DNA of 64,000 bases from Nostoc sphaeroides (GTDB lineage: Bacteria > Cyanobacteriota > Cyanobacteriia > Cyanobacteriales > Nostocaceae): positions 1,049,501-1,113,500 of the forward strand of contig NZ_CP031941.1 in the NCBI RefSeq assembly GCF_003443655.1. The letters run 5' to 3'. A model generated the notes under the pieces. The model saw only the letters and a program-made list of their open reading frames with translations, was not told the DNA's origin and made no database searches. The position numbers and the translations under genes are program-made. Of the stretch, positions 1 to 8,182 are shown piece by piece (positions within the stretch are counted from its first letter, which is position 1; each line of letters begins with the position of its first letter).

Positions 1-203
1 CAACCAAAGGTTTGAAAGCGAGCATCTAGAATCTTATCAGATTCTACTTCCACTTTCAGGTGCAATCTCAGAGCATCGCCGCAAGCAATGCTGCCGATTT
101 CACCCGTTGCAACCTTAACTCCAGCTTCGCCCGTTTCTTCAATTTCTCCCTGATTCTTGGGATCGTAAAACAGTTCTAATACTTTATCGGTGTAGTCCCA
201 CAT
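1..203 (-). CDS. nifU: NifU, N-terminal part (cut by window edge)
   Basis: The minus strand from the ATG at 203 reads [20 protein letters not shown] and continues open to the window edge, so about 67 N-terminal residues are present. NifU is the scaffold on which NifS assembles Fe-S clusters for nitrogenase. The visible part matches the start of its IscU-like domain, including the GSIACGDAL stretch whose Cys is a cluster ligand in the family. It lies directly downstream of nifS on the same strand, separated by about 200 bp of heptamer repeats. The C-terminal domains are outside the window. Confidence 0.93.
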   Translation of the reverse strand, partial: MWDYTDKVLELFYDPKNQGEIEETGEAGVKVATGEIGSIACGDALRLHLKVEVESDKILDARFQTFG

Positions 204-209
204 AATTTT

Positions 210-423
210 TATTAGTTAAGAGTGATGAGTTAAGAGTGATGAGTTATGAGCAAGAGTGATGAGTTATGAGCAAGAGTGATGAGTTATGAGTGAGGAGTGA
301 TGAGTTATGAAATCATTAATAGTCAGCCAAAGCTACTTCTTAACTTTTAACTTCTAACTTCTAACTTCTAACTCCTAACTCCTAACTCCTAACTCCTAAC
401 TCCTAACTCCTAACTCCTAACTC
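210..423. repeat. Paired heptamer arrays between nifS and nifU
   Basis: The left part (about 218-305) is made of GAGTGAT/GAGTTAT-type 7-mers. The right part (about 338-423) is TAACTTC/TAACTCC 7-mers. The two halves are largely complementary, so a transcript could fold into a long hairpin. The right array runs into nifS and supplies its stop codon. Confidence 0.85.
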
Positions 424-1624
424 CCAGCAGTGCTTGTTCTTGTCCTTGCAACCAACCTGCATCATCATTTTTGAAGGGTGAGAGGGCGCGTAAACGTTCT
501 ACAATACTGGGCATTACCTCTATGACTTGATCGATTTCGGCTTCTGTGGTGTAGCGACAAAGACTGAAGCGGATAGAACCGTGCAAAGTTGTATAGGGTA
601 AGCCCATTGCCCGCAGGACGTGGGAAGGTTCCAGAGAACCGGAGGTACAAGCAGAACCGGATGATGCACAGATACCGTATTTGTTCAATAACAGTAGAAT
701 TGCTTCACCTTCGATGTACTTGAAGCCGATATTGGTTGTGTTTGGCAATCTCTGCGTAACGTCACCGTTAACGACACAATCGGGAATTTTAGCGAGTAAA
801 GTTTGTTCGAGGCGATCGCGCAGTTTTCTTTCTCTTGCAGTCGCTTCTTCTAAGTGTAACAGTTCTAGTTCCGCAGCTTTGCCCAAGGCAATAATTCCTG
901 GAACATTCTCTGTTCCCGCTCTCCGTCCGCGTTCTTGGTGTCCCCCAATCATGAAGGGACGGAACCGAACCCCGCGCCGGATATATAAAGCACCAATTCC
1001 TTTTGGCCCGTGTAGCTTGTGACCAGACAGGGTTAACATATCCACGGTGCTAGTCTTCATATTCAAGGGGATTTTTCCCACTGCTTGCACCGCATCTACA
1101 TGAAAGATAGCGCCATACTCTTTGACGCGCAACCCAATTTGCTCAATCGGGAAAACCGTGCCGGTTTCATTATTTGCATACATAATTGTCACCAAGGCGG
1201 TGTTACCCGTCAAGGAAGCTTCAAGTTCATCTAGATCCAGCTGTCCTTGATGATTTACTGATAGATAGGTAACAGTGTAACCTTGGGTTTCTAATTGTTT
1301 GCAGACATTGAGTACTGCTGGATGTTCAACTTGAGTAGTGACGATGTGTCGCTTTTCTGGTTGCGCTAACAGTGCGGCTCGAATCGCCGCGTTATCTCCC
1401 TCAGTTCCACAACTTGTGTAGACAATTTCTGACTCATCGGCTCCCAGGATAGCTGCAAGTTGTTCTCTTGCTGTTCTCACTGCTTTACCAACTTGCCCAC
1501 CAAAGGTATGCATACTGGAGGGGTTGCCATAATAATCTGTCAGGTAAGGCAACATTACCTCTATAACTTCTGGGTCTACCTTAGTGGTGGCATTATTATC
1601 GAGATAGATGCAGTTATTTTGCAT
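410..1624 (-). CDS. nifS: NifS cysteine desulfurase
   Basis: A PLP enzyme that removes sulfur from cysteine and passes it to NifU for nitrogenase Fe-S clusters. With the ATG at 1624 the protein has 404 residues and starts MQNNCIYLDNNATT. The PLP lysine lies in LSGHKLHG (about K203) and the persulfide Cys in SSGSACTSGS (about C326), both family hallmarks. An upstream in-frame TTG at 1636 is a weaker start. The gene sits 30 bp downstream of fdxN and upstream of nifU, the usual cyanobacterial order. The last residues (GVRS) and the TAG stop come from the TAACTCC heptamer array that follows, so the original C-terminus was probably slightly different. Confidence 0.95.
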   Translation of the reverse strand: MQNNCIYLDNNATTKVDPEVIEVMLPYLTDYYGNPSSMHTFGGQVGKAVRTAREQLAAILGADESEIVYTSCGTEGDNAAIRAALLAQPEKRHIVTTQVEHPAVLNVCKQLETQGYTVTYLSVNHQGQLDLDELEASLTGNTALVTIMYANNETGTVFPIEQIGLRVKEYGAIFHVDAVQAVGKIPLNMKTSTVDMLTLSGHKLHGPKGIGALYIRRGVRFRPFMIGGHQERGRRAGTENVPGIIALGKAAELELLHLEEATARERKLRDRLEQTLLAKIPDCVVNGDVTQRLPNTTNIGFKYIEGEAILLLLNKYGICASSGSACTSGSLEPSHVLRAMGLPYTTLHGSIRFSLCRYTTEAEIDQVIEVMPSIVERLRALSPFKNDDAGWLQGQEQALLGVRS

Positions 1625-1654
1625 TGTTGTCTTCAATTAAGAATTACGAATTAT

Positions 1655-2011
1655 TTAAGCTTCTGCTGCCATTTTTTGGGGTTGACGCTTTTGCAACTGC
1701 TCAGAGTATTTCTGGGAATAGCAGTTAAACCAACGTTCCCAGTAATCTTGTTTATTTGTTAATTTAGCGACTACACGGTTGTAATTAGCAAACCAGCCTT
1801 CCCAGTAATCGCTAGGCTGCTTAACGCAACCGTCGCAGGTGGGACAACCAGCTTTACACTGGGGCACGGTATGAATGCTACCAACACAGTTTGTACAAAG
1901 TTCAGGGTCAATCCAGTGCTGTCCGTCAATCACTTTAACTGCATTTGTGGGACATACCGTTAGACAGAGATTGCAGGAAATACACTGGCTAGTAAGAATT
2001 TTGTAAGCCAT
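1655..2011 (-). CDS. fdxN: FdxN, bacterial-type 2[4Fe-4S] ferredoxin
   Basis: Small electron carrier of the nif cluster. The first cluster motif is CISCNLCLTVC (C10, C13, C16, C20). A second Cys-rich segment has C39, C42, C52, C56, C59 and C62, with a longer insert than in classic clostridial ferredoxins. The tail of about 50 residues is rich in W, Y, K and Q. The ATG at 2011 follows AAGGAGAATAATC, a good ribosome site. The gene lies between nifB and nifS as in Anabaena. In Anabaena PCC 7120 this gene is split by the excisable fdxN element; here the frame is complete. A TATTC pentamer, the core reported for that element's attachment site, is present at 1716-1720 (as GAATA), but five bases prove nothing. 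Confidence 0.93.
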   Translation of the reverse strand: MAYKILTSQCISCNLCLTVCPTNAVKVIDGQHWIDPELCTNCVGSIHTVPQCKAGCPTCDGCVKQPSDYWEGWFANYNRVVAKLTNKQDYWERWFNCYSQKYSEQLQKRQPQKMAAEA

Positions 2012-2030
2012 GATTATTCTCCTTTTGGGC

Positions 2031-2106
2031 GTGGGGAGTGGGGAGTGGGGAGTGGTGAGTGGTGAATATTGAAATTCCCTACTCCCTACTCCCTATTCCC
2101 TATTCC
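2031..2106. repeat. Inverted heptamer pair between nifB and fdxN
   Basis: GGGGAGT/GGTGAGT 7-mers (about 2031-2063) face CCCTACT/CCCTATT 7-mers (about 2077-2106). The arms are nearly complementary across a short AT-rich loop. Position at the nifB-fdxN boundary could let an RNA hairpin set mRNA ends or stability. Confidence 0.8.
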
Positions 2107-3552
2107 CTAATTACCTAATTCCTTAACGTATTGCTCGTAGAACTCCAAAGCAACCTTTTCAATCACGTCGTAAGCTTCAACAGTCTTGATTCCAGCTTCT
2201 TGCAATTTTTCTTGAGGACAGTTACCAATCTTGGAAACTAAAACTGCTTTGCAATCTGCGATCGCTTTCATAATATGCTCAAAGGAAGCTTCTTCGCTGT
2301 ATCCACCTTGGCAGTACTGGTCAATTTTGCGATGGCTGACAAAGCGAACTTCGTCCCCACCCACTTCGTAAATTTGGAATTCTTTCGCATGACCGAAGTG
2401 TTGGTTAACCAATCCGCCGCCTTTGGTTGCTACTGCAACTAAGATTTTCGGACTGTTGGCAAATTTCTTGCCGGCAAGCGCCTTATCTTTGGCTACTTTA
2501 AGTTCTTCTTTAAACTTCTCAATTCCTTCGTGAACGGTAGCGCGTTGCTCCATGTCATATTCTGGAGTCATTTCCAAGAATTTCTCTTTAGAAAATTCTT
2601 GGCTGCGGTCTTCTCCCAATAATCCTACTGCATCGGCGCGGCACTGGCGACAGTGGCGCATCATTTTCATGTTACCGGAGCAATTGTCTTGAACTTCTTT
2701 GAGTTCTTTGGGTGTGGGGCCGCGTTGACCGATTAAACCAAAGTGTGTGCCATGTTCTGGTGCAGAAATCAATGGCATGATGTTGTGCAAGAATGCACCT
2801 TTTTCACGAATGACTCGATTCACTTCGACTAAGTGATGGTCATTAATTCCGGGAATCATCACGGAGTTGACTTTGCACAAGATGTCAGCATCTTTCAGGG
2901 CTTGCAATCCTTCCATCTGTCTTTCGTGGAGGATTTTCGCACCTTCAAGACCTCTGTAACGCTTGCGTCTGTAGTGAACCCAAGGATAAATCTTAGCACC
3001 GATCTCTGGATCTACCATGTTAATGGTGATCGTAACGTGATCTATATTTAATTGTTTAATGCGATCGATGTAGTCAGGCAGCATTAAACCATTGGTTGAT
3101 AAGCACAGCTTGATGTCTGGTGCTTGTTCTGCAATCAACTCAAATGTGCGGAAAGTCTTTTCTGGGTTTGCCAGAGGGTCGCCAGGGCCGGCAATTCCCA
3201 CAACTGTCATTTGGGGAATCTTGCCGCCAATGACCAAAGCTTTATGTGCAGCTTGTTCTGGTGTTAGCAATTCGCTAACTACTCCAGGACGGCTTTCGTT
3301 AGCGCAATCATATTTGCGGTTGCAATAGTTGCATTGGATGTTGCAAGCGGGAGCAACTGCAACGTGCATCCGGGCGTAGTGGTGATGAGCGTCTTCGCTG
3401 TAGCAGGGATGTTTAGCAATGCGTTCTTGGAGCTTTTCGTCCCTTTCCACGGTGGCGCTGCTGGTGCTGTCGCAGCCGCAACCACCGGATTTTGCTTGGG
3501 TTGTCGATTCCGTAGCGTTGGAGTTGAGGAGTCGTGTAGACGGTGATGTCAT
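2107..3552 (-). CDS. nifB: NifB, radical SAM FeMo-cofactor precursor synthase
   Basis: NifB makes NifB-co, the iron-sulfur-carbide core of FeMo-cofactor. The radical SAM motif CNIQCNYC is at about residues 70-77, preceded by the NifB-typical [16 protein letters not shown] stretch. A C-terminal NifX/NafY-like domain begins near [12 protein letters not shown] (about residue 372) and contains [10 protein letters not shown]. The start was placed at the ATG at 3552 (481 residues); a GTG at 3588 would add 12 residues and neither has a clear ribosome site. It is first in the nifB-fdxN-nifS-nifU run and is preceded by a long leader and a structured promoter. Confidence 0.95.
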   Translation of the reverse strand: MTSPSTRLLNSNATESTTQAKSGGCGCDSTSSATVERDEKLQERIAKHPCYSEDAHHHYARMHVAVAPACNIQCNYCNRKYDCANESRPGVVSELLTPEQAAHKALVIGGKIPQMTVVGIAGPGDPLANPEKTFRTFELIAEQAPDIKLCLSTNGLMLPDYIDRIKQLNIDHVTITINMVDPEIGAKIYPWVHYRRKRYRGLEGAKILHERQMEGLQALKDADILCKVNSVMIPGINDHHLVEVNRVIREKGAFLHNIMPLISAPEHGTHFGLIGQRGPTPKELKEVQDNCSGNMKMMRHCRQCRADAVGLLGEDRSQEFSKEKFLEMTPEYDMEQRATVHEGIEKFKEELKVAKDKALAGKKFANSPKILVAVATKGGGLVNQHFGHAKEFQIYEVGGDEVRFVSHRKIDQYCQGGYSEEASFEHIMKAIADCKAVLVSKIGNCPQEKLQEAGIKTVEAYDVIEKVALEFYEQYVKELGN

Positions 3553-3908
3553 TGAGTTTCGCAAAAGGTCGGTGGACTTGGCTGCCACTGTGGGAGATGT
3601 TGTTGCTACTCTCTATGCCCAGAATTGAAGTCGCGTCTTCCACACTGCCTGCAAACCCTTGGGTTCGGGTAACTTGTTTTCAAGTCAGGCAGGCAATAGA
3701 TATCTGATGTTCGGCTGGTGTGTGTCAACGTTCGGTTCTTGGGTAGAATTTGTGCTTACAGCCGCGACTTCTTTTCACTTCAGGCATGGTGCTGTGTCAT
3801 CCCTCCACTCACCCTTCGCTTTGTTTTGTTTCAGAGCGTTAGGTGATTGGCGATATAAGATTTATAGCAGCCGTCTCCCAGCCAGATGTTGCGTCTCTCT
3901 AGGATAGA
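3553..3908 (-). other. Long nifB leader
   Basis: About 350 bp between the conserved promoter block and the nifB start. Short open frames occur on both strands but none has a convincing start or composition. A long untranslated leader is known for nifB of Anabaena; nothing more specific is visible here. Confidence 0.5.
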
Positions 3909-4052
3909 ATTTATTGGATTTATTACTTTTGTACTCAAATACTAAAAACCCTAATTCTTCAAGCATTACAAGAATTAAAAAAGTTTTTTTCGGGTAGGGG
4001 TTCTAGTATTTTTTGGTTGGGGTTCTAGTGTTTATAGATAGGGGTTCAGGAT
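3909..4052 (-). promoter_or_regulatory. Composite nifB promoter, shared with nifP
   Basis: On the minus strand, in transcription order: ATCCTGAACCCC (4052-4041), CACTAGAACCCC (4030-4019) and TACTAGAACCCC (4008-3997), each starting 22 bp after the last. After 58 bp comes TTGAGTACAA (3938-3929), preceded by GGGTTTT. After 8 bp comes AATCCAATAAAT (3920-3909). The same ordered parts precede nifP. A further CTGAGTACAA lies at 4066-4057. Likely the binding region of a nif-specific activator such as CnfR plus the core promoter; the protein assignment is inference. Confidence 0.75.
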
Positions 4053-4574
4053 TTATTTGTACTCAGCTACAACCCAATCCCAGCAAAGAATTTAATCTAC
4101 TTGCAACTGGATTTTGGTTATTTAAATGTGTACTCACATTGCCCTCAATTTGCGTCAAAAGCAAGAAATGCCAAGGGTTTGACGGTGAAAAACTGAAGTA
4201 ATCTATATTGTCTTACTCCATAAAAAAAGCGAAATTGAATTCTGTATCTAACATATCATTTTTTTGAGGGTAAAAATGCACTTCATATTCTTTTAATTTT
4301 TCTTTGACCCTTCGACTTCGCTCAGTGTTAACAATGATGTTCAAGTAAGCCTTGAAGCCTTGTCTGGTAAGCCACATAAGCTAATGGAAATAGATGTGTT
4401 GCTGCACATAATTTTCAAAAAAATTAACTTTTAACTCCTTTTTTTTGATTCCCACAATGAGGAGATGGGTAGGAAACTCTCAGATTTTGTGTTTGAGAGA
4501 AACAACAAACTATAATCTAACATGATTGAGCGATCGCAATGAATTTTCTGAATTGCTCATTACAAACCTTAGCA
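4053..4574. other. Non-coding stretch upstream of the nifB promoter
   Basis: AT-rich sequence with no convincing gene on either strand. A further GTGTACTCAC, resembling the TTGTACTCAA box of the nifB promoter, lies at about 4126-4135. Otherwise I see nothing specific. Confidence 0.5.
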
Positions 4575-4670
4575 AAAAACCTAACCCGCTAACCCCCTTC
4601 CCGTGTCGGGAAGTGGGAAAATTCAAAGTCTCTCTCCTAGAAGGAGAGAGAAATAGAAGTGAGGTTTTCC
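4575..4670. repeat. Dispersed repeat, family R2 copy
   Basis: Begins AAAAACCTAACCC and ends GAGGTTTTCC, with internal hairpins CTTCCCGTGTCGGGAAG and CTCTCCTAGAAGGAGAG. Close copies lie at 8098-8182, 57381-57477 and (in a coding frame) 27257-27337, with a truncated one at 14555-14621. It behaves like a small non-autonomous mobile element. Confidence 0.8.
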
Positions 4671-4690
4671 CGATAACCTGAATTCTCAGA

Positions 4691-5314
4691 GTGTCATTTA
4701 GCTACAATCAAACCAAGCCTGAAAAAATCTTAGTTATGATAGCCATCCCCCAACAGCCGCTAGAAATGACCGTTGAGGAATATCTCGAATGGGAACCTCA
4801 GCAAGACCTTCGCTACGAATATGCCAATGGCGAAGTATTTGCCATGACAGGCGGTACAATTCCCCATAACGACATTGCACTTAACTTGTACACTGCCTTA
4901 CGCCCTCATGTGCGTTCCAGAGGTTGTCGAGCGAATGTGTCAGACGTGAAAGTGCAACTTACTCCTCAGAGCCGCTACTATTATCCTGATGTTATTGTCA
5001 GTTGCGACCCTCAAGACCTCAATGCCCGCAAATTTATTCAACATCCCAAGCTAATTGCCGAAGTTCTTTCGCCAGGTACAAGCGCTAAAGATCGGGGTGA
5101 AAAATTTACTTATTATCTGACAATACCCAGTTTGCAAGAATATATCTTGATTGACTCGGAAAAAATCTCCGTTGAGCGTTACTGTCGGGGTGAGGGTAGG
5201 ATGTGGCTTTACTATCCCTACACGGCTTACGATATCATCACTCTATCAAGCATTGAATTTGAATGTCCGATTGAACTACTGTATGAAGATGTTGTATTTA
5301 CCACTGAAGAATAA
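4691..5314 (+). CDS. Uma2-family putative endonuclease
   Basis: Belongs to the Uma2 (DUF820) family, a PD-(D/E)XK nuclease fold greatly expanded in cyanobacteria; biological role unknown. The segment MTVEEYLEWEPQQDLRYEYA, the later YYYPDVIVSC and the LIAEVLSPGTSAKDRGEKF motif, with a catalytic-type Asp, Glu and downstream Lys, are typical. The in-frame ATG at 4736 (MIAIPQQP) is a better start than 4691, giving 192 residues. It is the first of four Uma2 genes in this window and stands alone between a repeat and a pseudogene. Confidence 0.85.
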   Translation: MSFSYNQTKPEKILVMIAIPQQPLEMTVEEYLEWEPQQDLRYEYANGEVFAMTGGTIPHNDIALNLYTALRPHVRSRGCRANVSDVKVQLTPQSRYYYPDVIVSCDPQDLNARKFIQHPKLIAEVLSPGTSAKDRGEKFTYYLTIPSLQEYILIDSEKISVERYCRGEGRMWLYYPYTAYDIITLSSIEFECPIELLYEDVVFTTEE

Positions 5315-5328
5315 AGAGAATACGCTCT

Positions 5329-5690
5329 TTAAGCAACTGCATAACCTGTGTAGGGTCTTAACTCCGGTGGACGAAAGCCAAGGACGATGTGTTCTTTAGG
5401 AATTCCAGCCCGTTCTAAATCGGCGGCAATGCCTTCTTCAGTGCCATCCCGTTGAATCCAGATTTTGCCATTAATCAGGTCAATATGAACCAATACAGTT
5501 CAGTTAAGCCCAAAAACCTTGGTAAAGACGCGAAATTTCGCGTCTCTACAGGTCTAAAATTAGTACCAAAAATCCTTAACTGAACCGTATTGCAATATGA
5601 ACCAGACAGCCATGAATGCGGCGATCGCGTAGCCTGCCGTAGGCATTCGCCATCCCAACCTAGATCCATCCACAAATAGCGATCGCCCAG
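5329..5690 (-). pseudogene. xisI relic interrupted by two small insertions
   Basis: The minus strand encodes pieces of an XisI-like protein (family of the fdxN-element excision controlling factor): DRYLWMDLGWDG (5684-5649), then RIHGCLVHI, then DLINGKIWIQRDGTEEGIA continuing to RPYTGYAVA and a TAA at 5329-5331. A 28-bp HIP1-containing palindromic insert (5621-5648) and a 102-bp element (5491-5592) split it. Removing both, plus one 10-bp target copy, restores a continuous frame. The N-terminal third is missing. Xis-type families are common in cyanobacteria and are not tied only to the fdxN element. Confidence 0.8.
5491..5592. mobile_element. 102-bp MITE-like element with 10-bp target duplication
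   Basis: Terminal inverted repeats are CAATACAGTTCAGTTAAG (5491-5508) and the complement of CTTAACTGAACCGTATTG (5575-5592), with one mismatch in 18. The centre holds the palindrome GACGCGAAATTTCGCGTC. Flanks carry the direct repeat CAATATGAAC at 5481-5490 and 5593-5602. It interrupts the xisI relic and its removal restores the reading frame. A diverged 102-bp copy is at 29893-29994. Confidence 0.88.
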
Positions 5691-5943
5691 CCCGTCGTAG
5701 ACATCGCGGTTTCTAGTTGATTGCAGGACAATAAGCCAAAAGCAGCACAGGTGACTCAATTTTTGATTTTGGCTAATAAAATTGTTCTCGCGTTTAAATT
5801 CCCTTATTCTGGGACTATTTTAAATTTTGGATTTTAAATTATTCAATCCCTTCGGGTTCAGCAGTCGCTCATGGGGGAAACCCCCAAGACCGCGCTGCTT
5901 CACCAAAATCCAAAATTTAAAATCTAAAATTCGTTGAGTAGTG
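5691..5943. other. Non-coding stretch with short palindromes
   Basis: Contains HIP1-type repeat text around 5691-5710 and AT-rich sequence with an inverted pair of AAAATTTTAAAT-like blocks near 5817-5838 and 5905-5932. No gene seen. Confidence 0.5.
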
Positions 5944-7548
5944 CTACTTGACTTCTATAAACGATATTGAGTTATCGAAGTCAGCTCCAATAGATTTATA
6001 ATCACCAGCACTAAACTCACGGCATCGACCACCAGTTTCATTTTGGCAGAGACGTACCACTCTACCTGGCGGTACACTTAAGGAGCTAATAGCGTCATTA
6101 CCAACAACATTTAAGTCACCTTGGATGGCTTTGTATACTCCTGAAATTGCAGGAAAAGACTGGGAAAGTCCAGCCAAATTAGGATCTCTGTAGACCTTAA
6201 CCTGTGCTGGCGGCGTGTAAGAGAGCTTGTAGATAGTACCACTGTAGTCATCCGAAATTAACAAATTACCTTGCAGATCGACTACCATATCCACCGGTCG
6301 CCCCCAGACTTCTTCCGTTCTTGGAATTAGCCAACCGTTGACTAAATCCATCTCCTCCCCTAGAGTCTTTGTCGTATTGTTCCAGGGAAAGTAAGCTATT
6401 TTATAGCCCGTTTTCTTCTGCCGATTCCATGAACCATGTAGCCCCGTCACTGCCCCACTTGAGTACAGGCTGGGAAACTTGGTATTTTGTAAGAATGTTA
6501 GTCCCAAGGGAGCCGAATGGGCTTGAATACCCTTGTTAATCCTGTCCATTGCGTTGCAATTAACACTTCCATCACGATTGAACTGATAGTCGCGGTCAAA
6601 TGGCATATTGTTGAGGCCAGTTGACGTATCAGGATTGGGGTTGCAGAATGGCCAACCGTAGTTACCGCCATCTCTGACTTTCGTAAACTCCTCTGGTGGG
6701 TGGTTGTCTACGTAAGAGGGAATAATCTTACCGTAATTGCCACTGCTATCGTTGAACGGATAGGCGATGTTATCTCGATTATTAACGACTACCCAAAGGT
6801 CATTTGTGCCAGGTAAGAATGCTAATCCTTCGGCATTACGTAAACCTTGGGCAAAAAGCCTCTGATTGGTTCCATTAGCGTTGTACTGGTAAATCGCACC
6901 GCGCTTTGGGGTACTGACAGTATCTTCTTTGCAGGCATTGCACGTAGAGGCGATCGACACGTACAGTTTGTGATTGGCATCAAGGGCGATATTTTTTAAT
7001 TCGTGACCATAAGCACCTTTGAGTTCCCGTGTGCTGCTGTCTGGTAAACCAGTTACAACGATTTGGCGATTTTTGGCGATTCTATCTCCAGATTTGTAGA
7101 TGAAGCGGTTAATTTGATGAGTCTCAGAGATATAAACGTATGTGGTGTTGTCAATCTTGTGAAACACAATGTCGTGTGGTTTGCGTAGACCTGTCACGAA
7201 ATCAGAAATAATTGGGTCTTTGCTGCCATCTGGGCGGACAAGTAATACTTTACCTGTACTAGGTTGTGATACTAAAAGATCCCCATTGGGAGCAACTGCC
7301 ATAAAGCGAGCTTTGTTAATGCGAGCATAAACAGAGATGGAGAAATTGGGCGGCACTTTCAAGTAACGGTTGATGTTAAAGGGCGCAAAGTTCATTGTAC
7401 TAGGCACTTTCAGCTTAGTTTGAACAGAGGCAGCAGGCGGTTGACCGATCGCTGCGGTGGTAAGAACCTCTAAGGACATCAGACTCAGTAGCGATGCGGA
7501 TAGTATGCCTCTAACTATCTGTATTGGTTTTAAAGCAAATGCAACCAT
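5944..7548 (-). CDS. Secreted PQQ-type sugar dehydrogenase with crystallin-like C-terminus
   Basis: A 534-residue exported protein. Residues 1-35 form a signal peptide ending near TTAAIGQPPAA. Residues about 45-445 are a six-bladed propeller of the glucose/sorbosone dehydrogenase family, with propeller-like elements such as FMAVAPNGDLLVSQP, YGHELKNIALD, DGGNYGWPFCNP and RPVDMVVDLQGNLLISDDYSG. Such enzymes oxidise sugars with PQQ, but whether this one binds PQQ cannot be told. The last 85 or so residues look like a beta/gamma-crystallin domain: YRDPNLAGLSQSF, two N/D-N/D-x-x-S-type motifs (GNDAISSL and DNSISFI) and two cysteines. That domain often binds calcium or polysaccharide. It stands alone; the ATG at 7548 is the only sensible start. 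Confidence 0.82.
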   Translation of the reverse strand: MVAFALKPIQIVRGILSASLLSLMSLEVLTTAAIGQPPAASVQTKLKVPSTMNFAPFNINRYLKVPPNFSISVYARINKARFMAVAPNGDLLVSQPSTGKVLLVRPDGSKDPIISDFVTGLRKPHDIVFHKIDNTTYVYISETHQINRFIYKSGDRIAKNRQIVVTGLPDSSTRELKGAYGHELKNIALDANHKLYVSIASTCNACKEDTVSTPKRGAIYQYNANGTNQRLFAQGLRNAEGLAFLPGTNDLWVVVNNRDNIAYPFNDSSGNYGKIIPSYVDNHPPEEFTKVRDGGNYGWPFCNPNPDTSTGLNNMPFDRDYQFNRDGSVNCNAMDRINKGIQAHSAPLGLTFLQNTKFPSLYSSGAVTGLHGSWNRQKKTGYKIAYFPWNNTTKTLGEEMDLVNGWLIPRTEEVWGRPVDMVVDLQGNLLISDDYSGTIYKLSYTPPAQVKVYRDPNLAGLSQSFPAISGVYKAIQGDLNVVGNDAISSLSVPPGRVVRLCQNETGGRCREFSAGDYKSIGADFDNSISFIEVK

Positions 7549-8097
7549 TTTGAACTTTCCTCTAGCCTTGTAGTGATTTATATTACGCAGAACACCCGGC
7601 TAGCTGATTCTACCCGGAGTTTGAATAAAGTTAACTCAGGGGTACTAGTTTTTTAAAGTACTTAAGAAGTATTCATATACTCTTATTATTCTTAACTAAT
7701 CAACAAATGGGTGAATCGAAAGCTATAAACAAAGGCAGAGCGATCGCTCTTTCCAACCAAAAAATTCCTCAAAATTAACGGAATTATCACCTCCCTATCT
7801 ACGCCCAAAACCATTGTACAGAGCGTCTTAACGGCGTTATTTCCAGGTCAAAAAGCCAAATTTGTGTTTGAAAAAACCAAGTCTTCAGCGTTGGTTTTTT
7901 TCAAAGAATGAATTGAATCTAGTAAAATTACTATAGTTATTCATGGCACATATCACTTACAGTAACTGGCGGCAGATCATGGTTGTAGTAAAAGTGAGTG
8001 TGCAGTGGGGAAATTGCGTAGGCGCAGCCCGCACTTCGGCAAGCTCAGTGACCATCGTAGACATCGCACTTAGCAATTGATCTAAAAAAACAACGCC
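7549..8097. other. Non-coding stretch upstream of the NACHT gene
   Basis: Contains a hairpin at about 7867-7907 (TTTGAAAAAACCAA facing TTGGTTTTTTTCAAA) and HIP-type palindromic repeat text near 8017-8070. No convincing gene; a minus-strand frame at 7957-8205 is built partly from repeats. Confidence 0.5.
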
Positions 8098-8182
8098 AAA
8101 CCTAACCCCCTTCCCGTGTCGGGAAGGAGGAAAATTCAAAGTCTCTCTCCTTTTAGGAGAGAGATTTAGAGAGAGGTTCTTC
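8098..8182. repeat. Dispersed repeat, family R2 copy
   Basis: AAACCTAACCCCCTTCCCG to AGAGAGGTTCTTC with internal stem CTCTCCTTTTAGGAGAG. It is very close to the copies at 4575-4670 and 57381-57477. Confidence 0.8.

Noticed and set aside
1655..2011. fdxN element or its remnant in fdxN
   Set aside because: The gene is intact and uninterrupted. The TATTC pentamer alone is too short to be evidence, and the xisI relic at 5.3 kb belongs to a widespread family.
3929..4066. NtcA binding sites (GTA-N8-TAC) upstream of nifB
   Set aside because: The GTA...TAC pairs here (GTACTCAAATAC, GTACTCAGCTAC) have six bases between, not eight.
3659..4201. Plus-strand frames upstream of nifB
   Set aside because: They overlap the shared promoter block, have no ribosome site and their products resemble no protein pattern.
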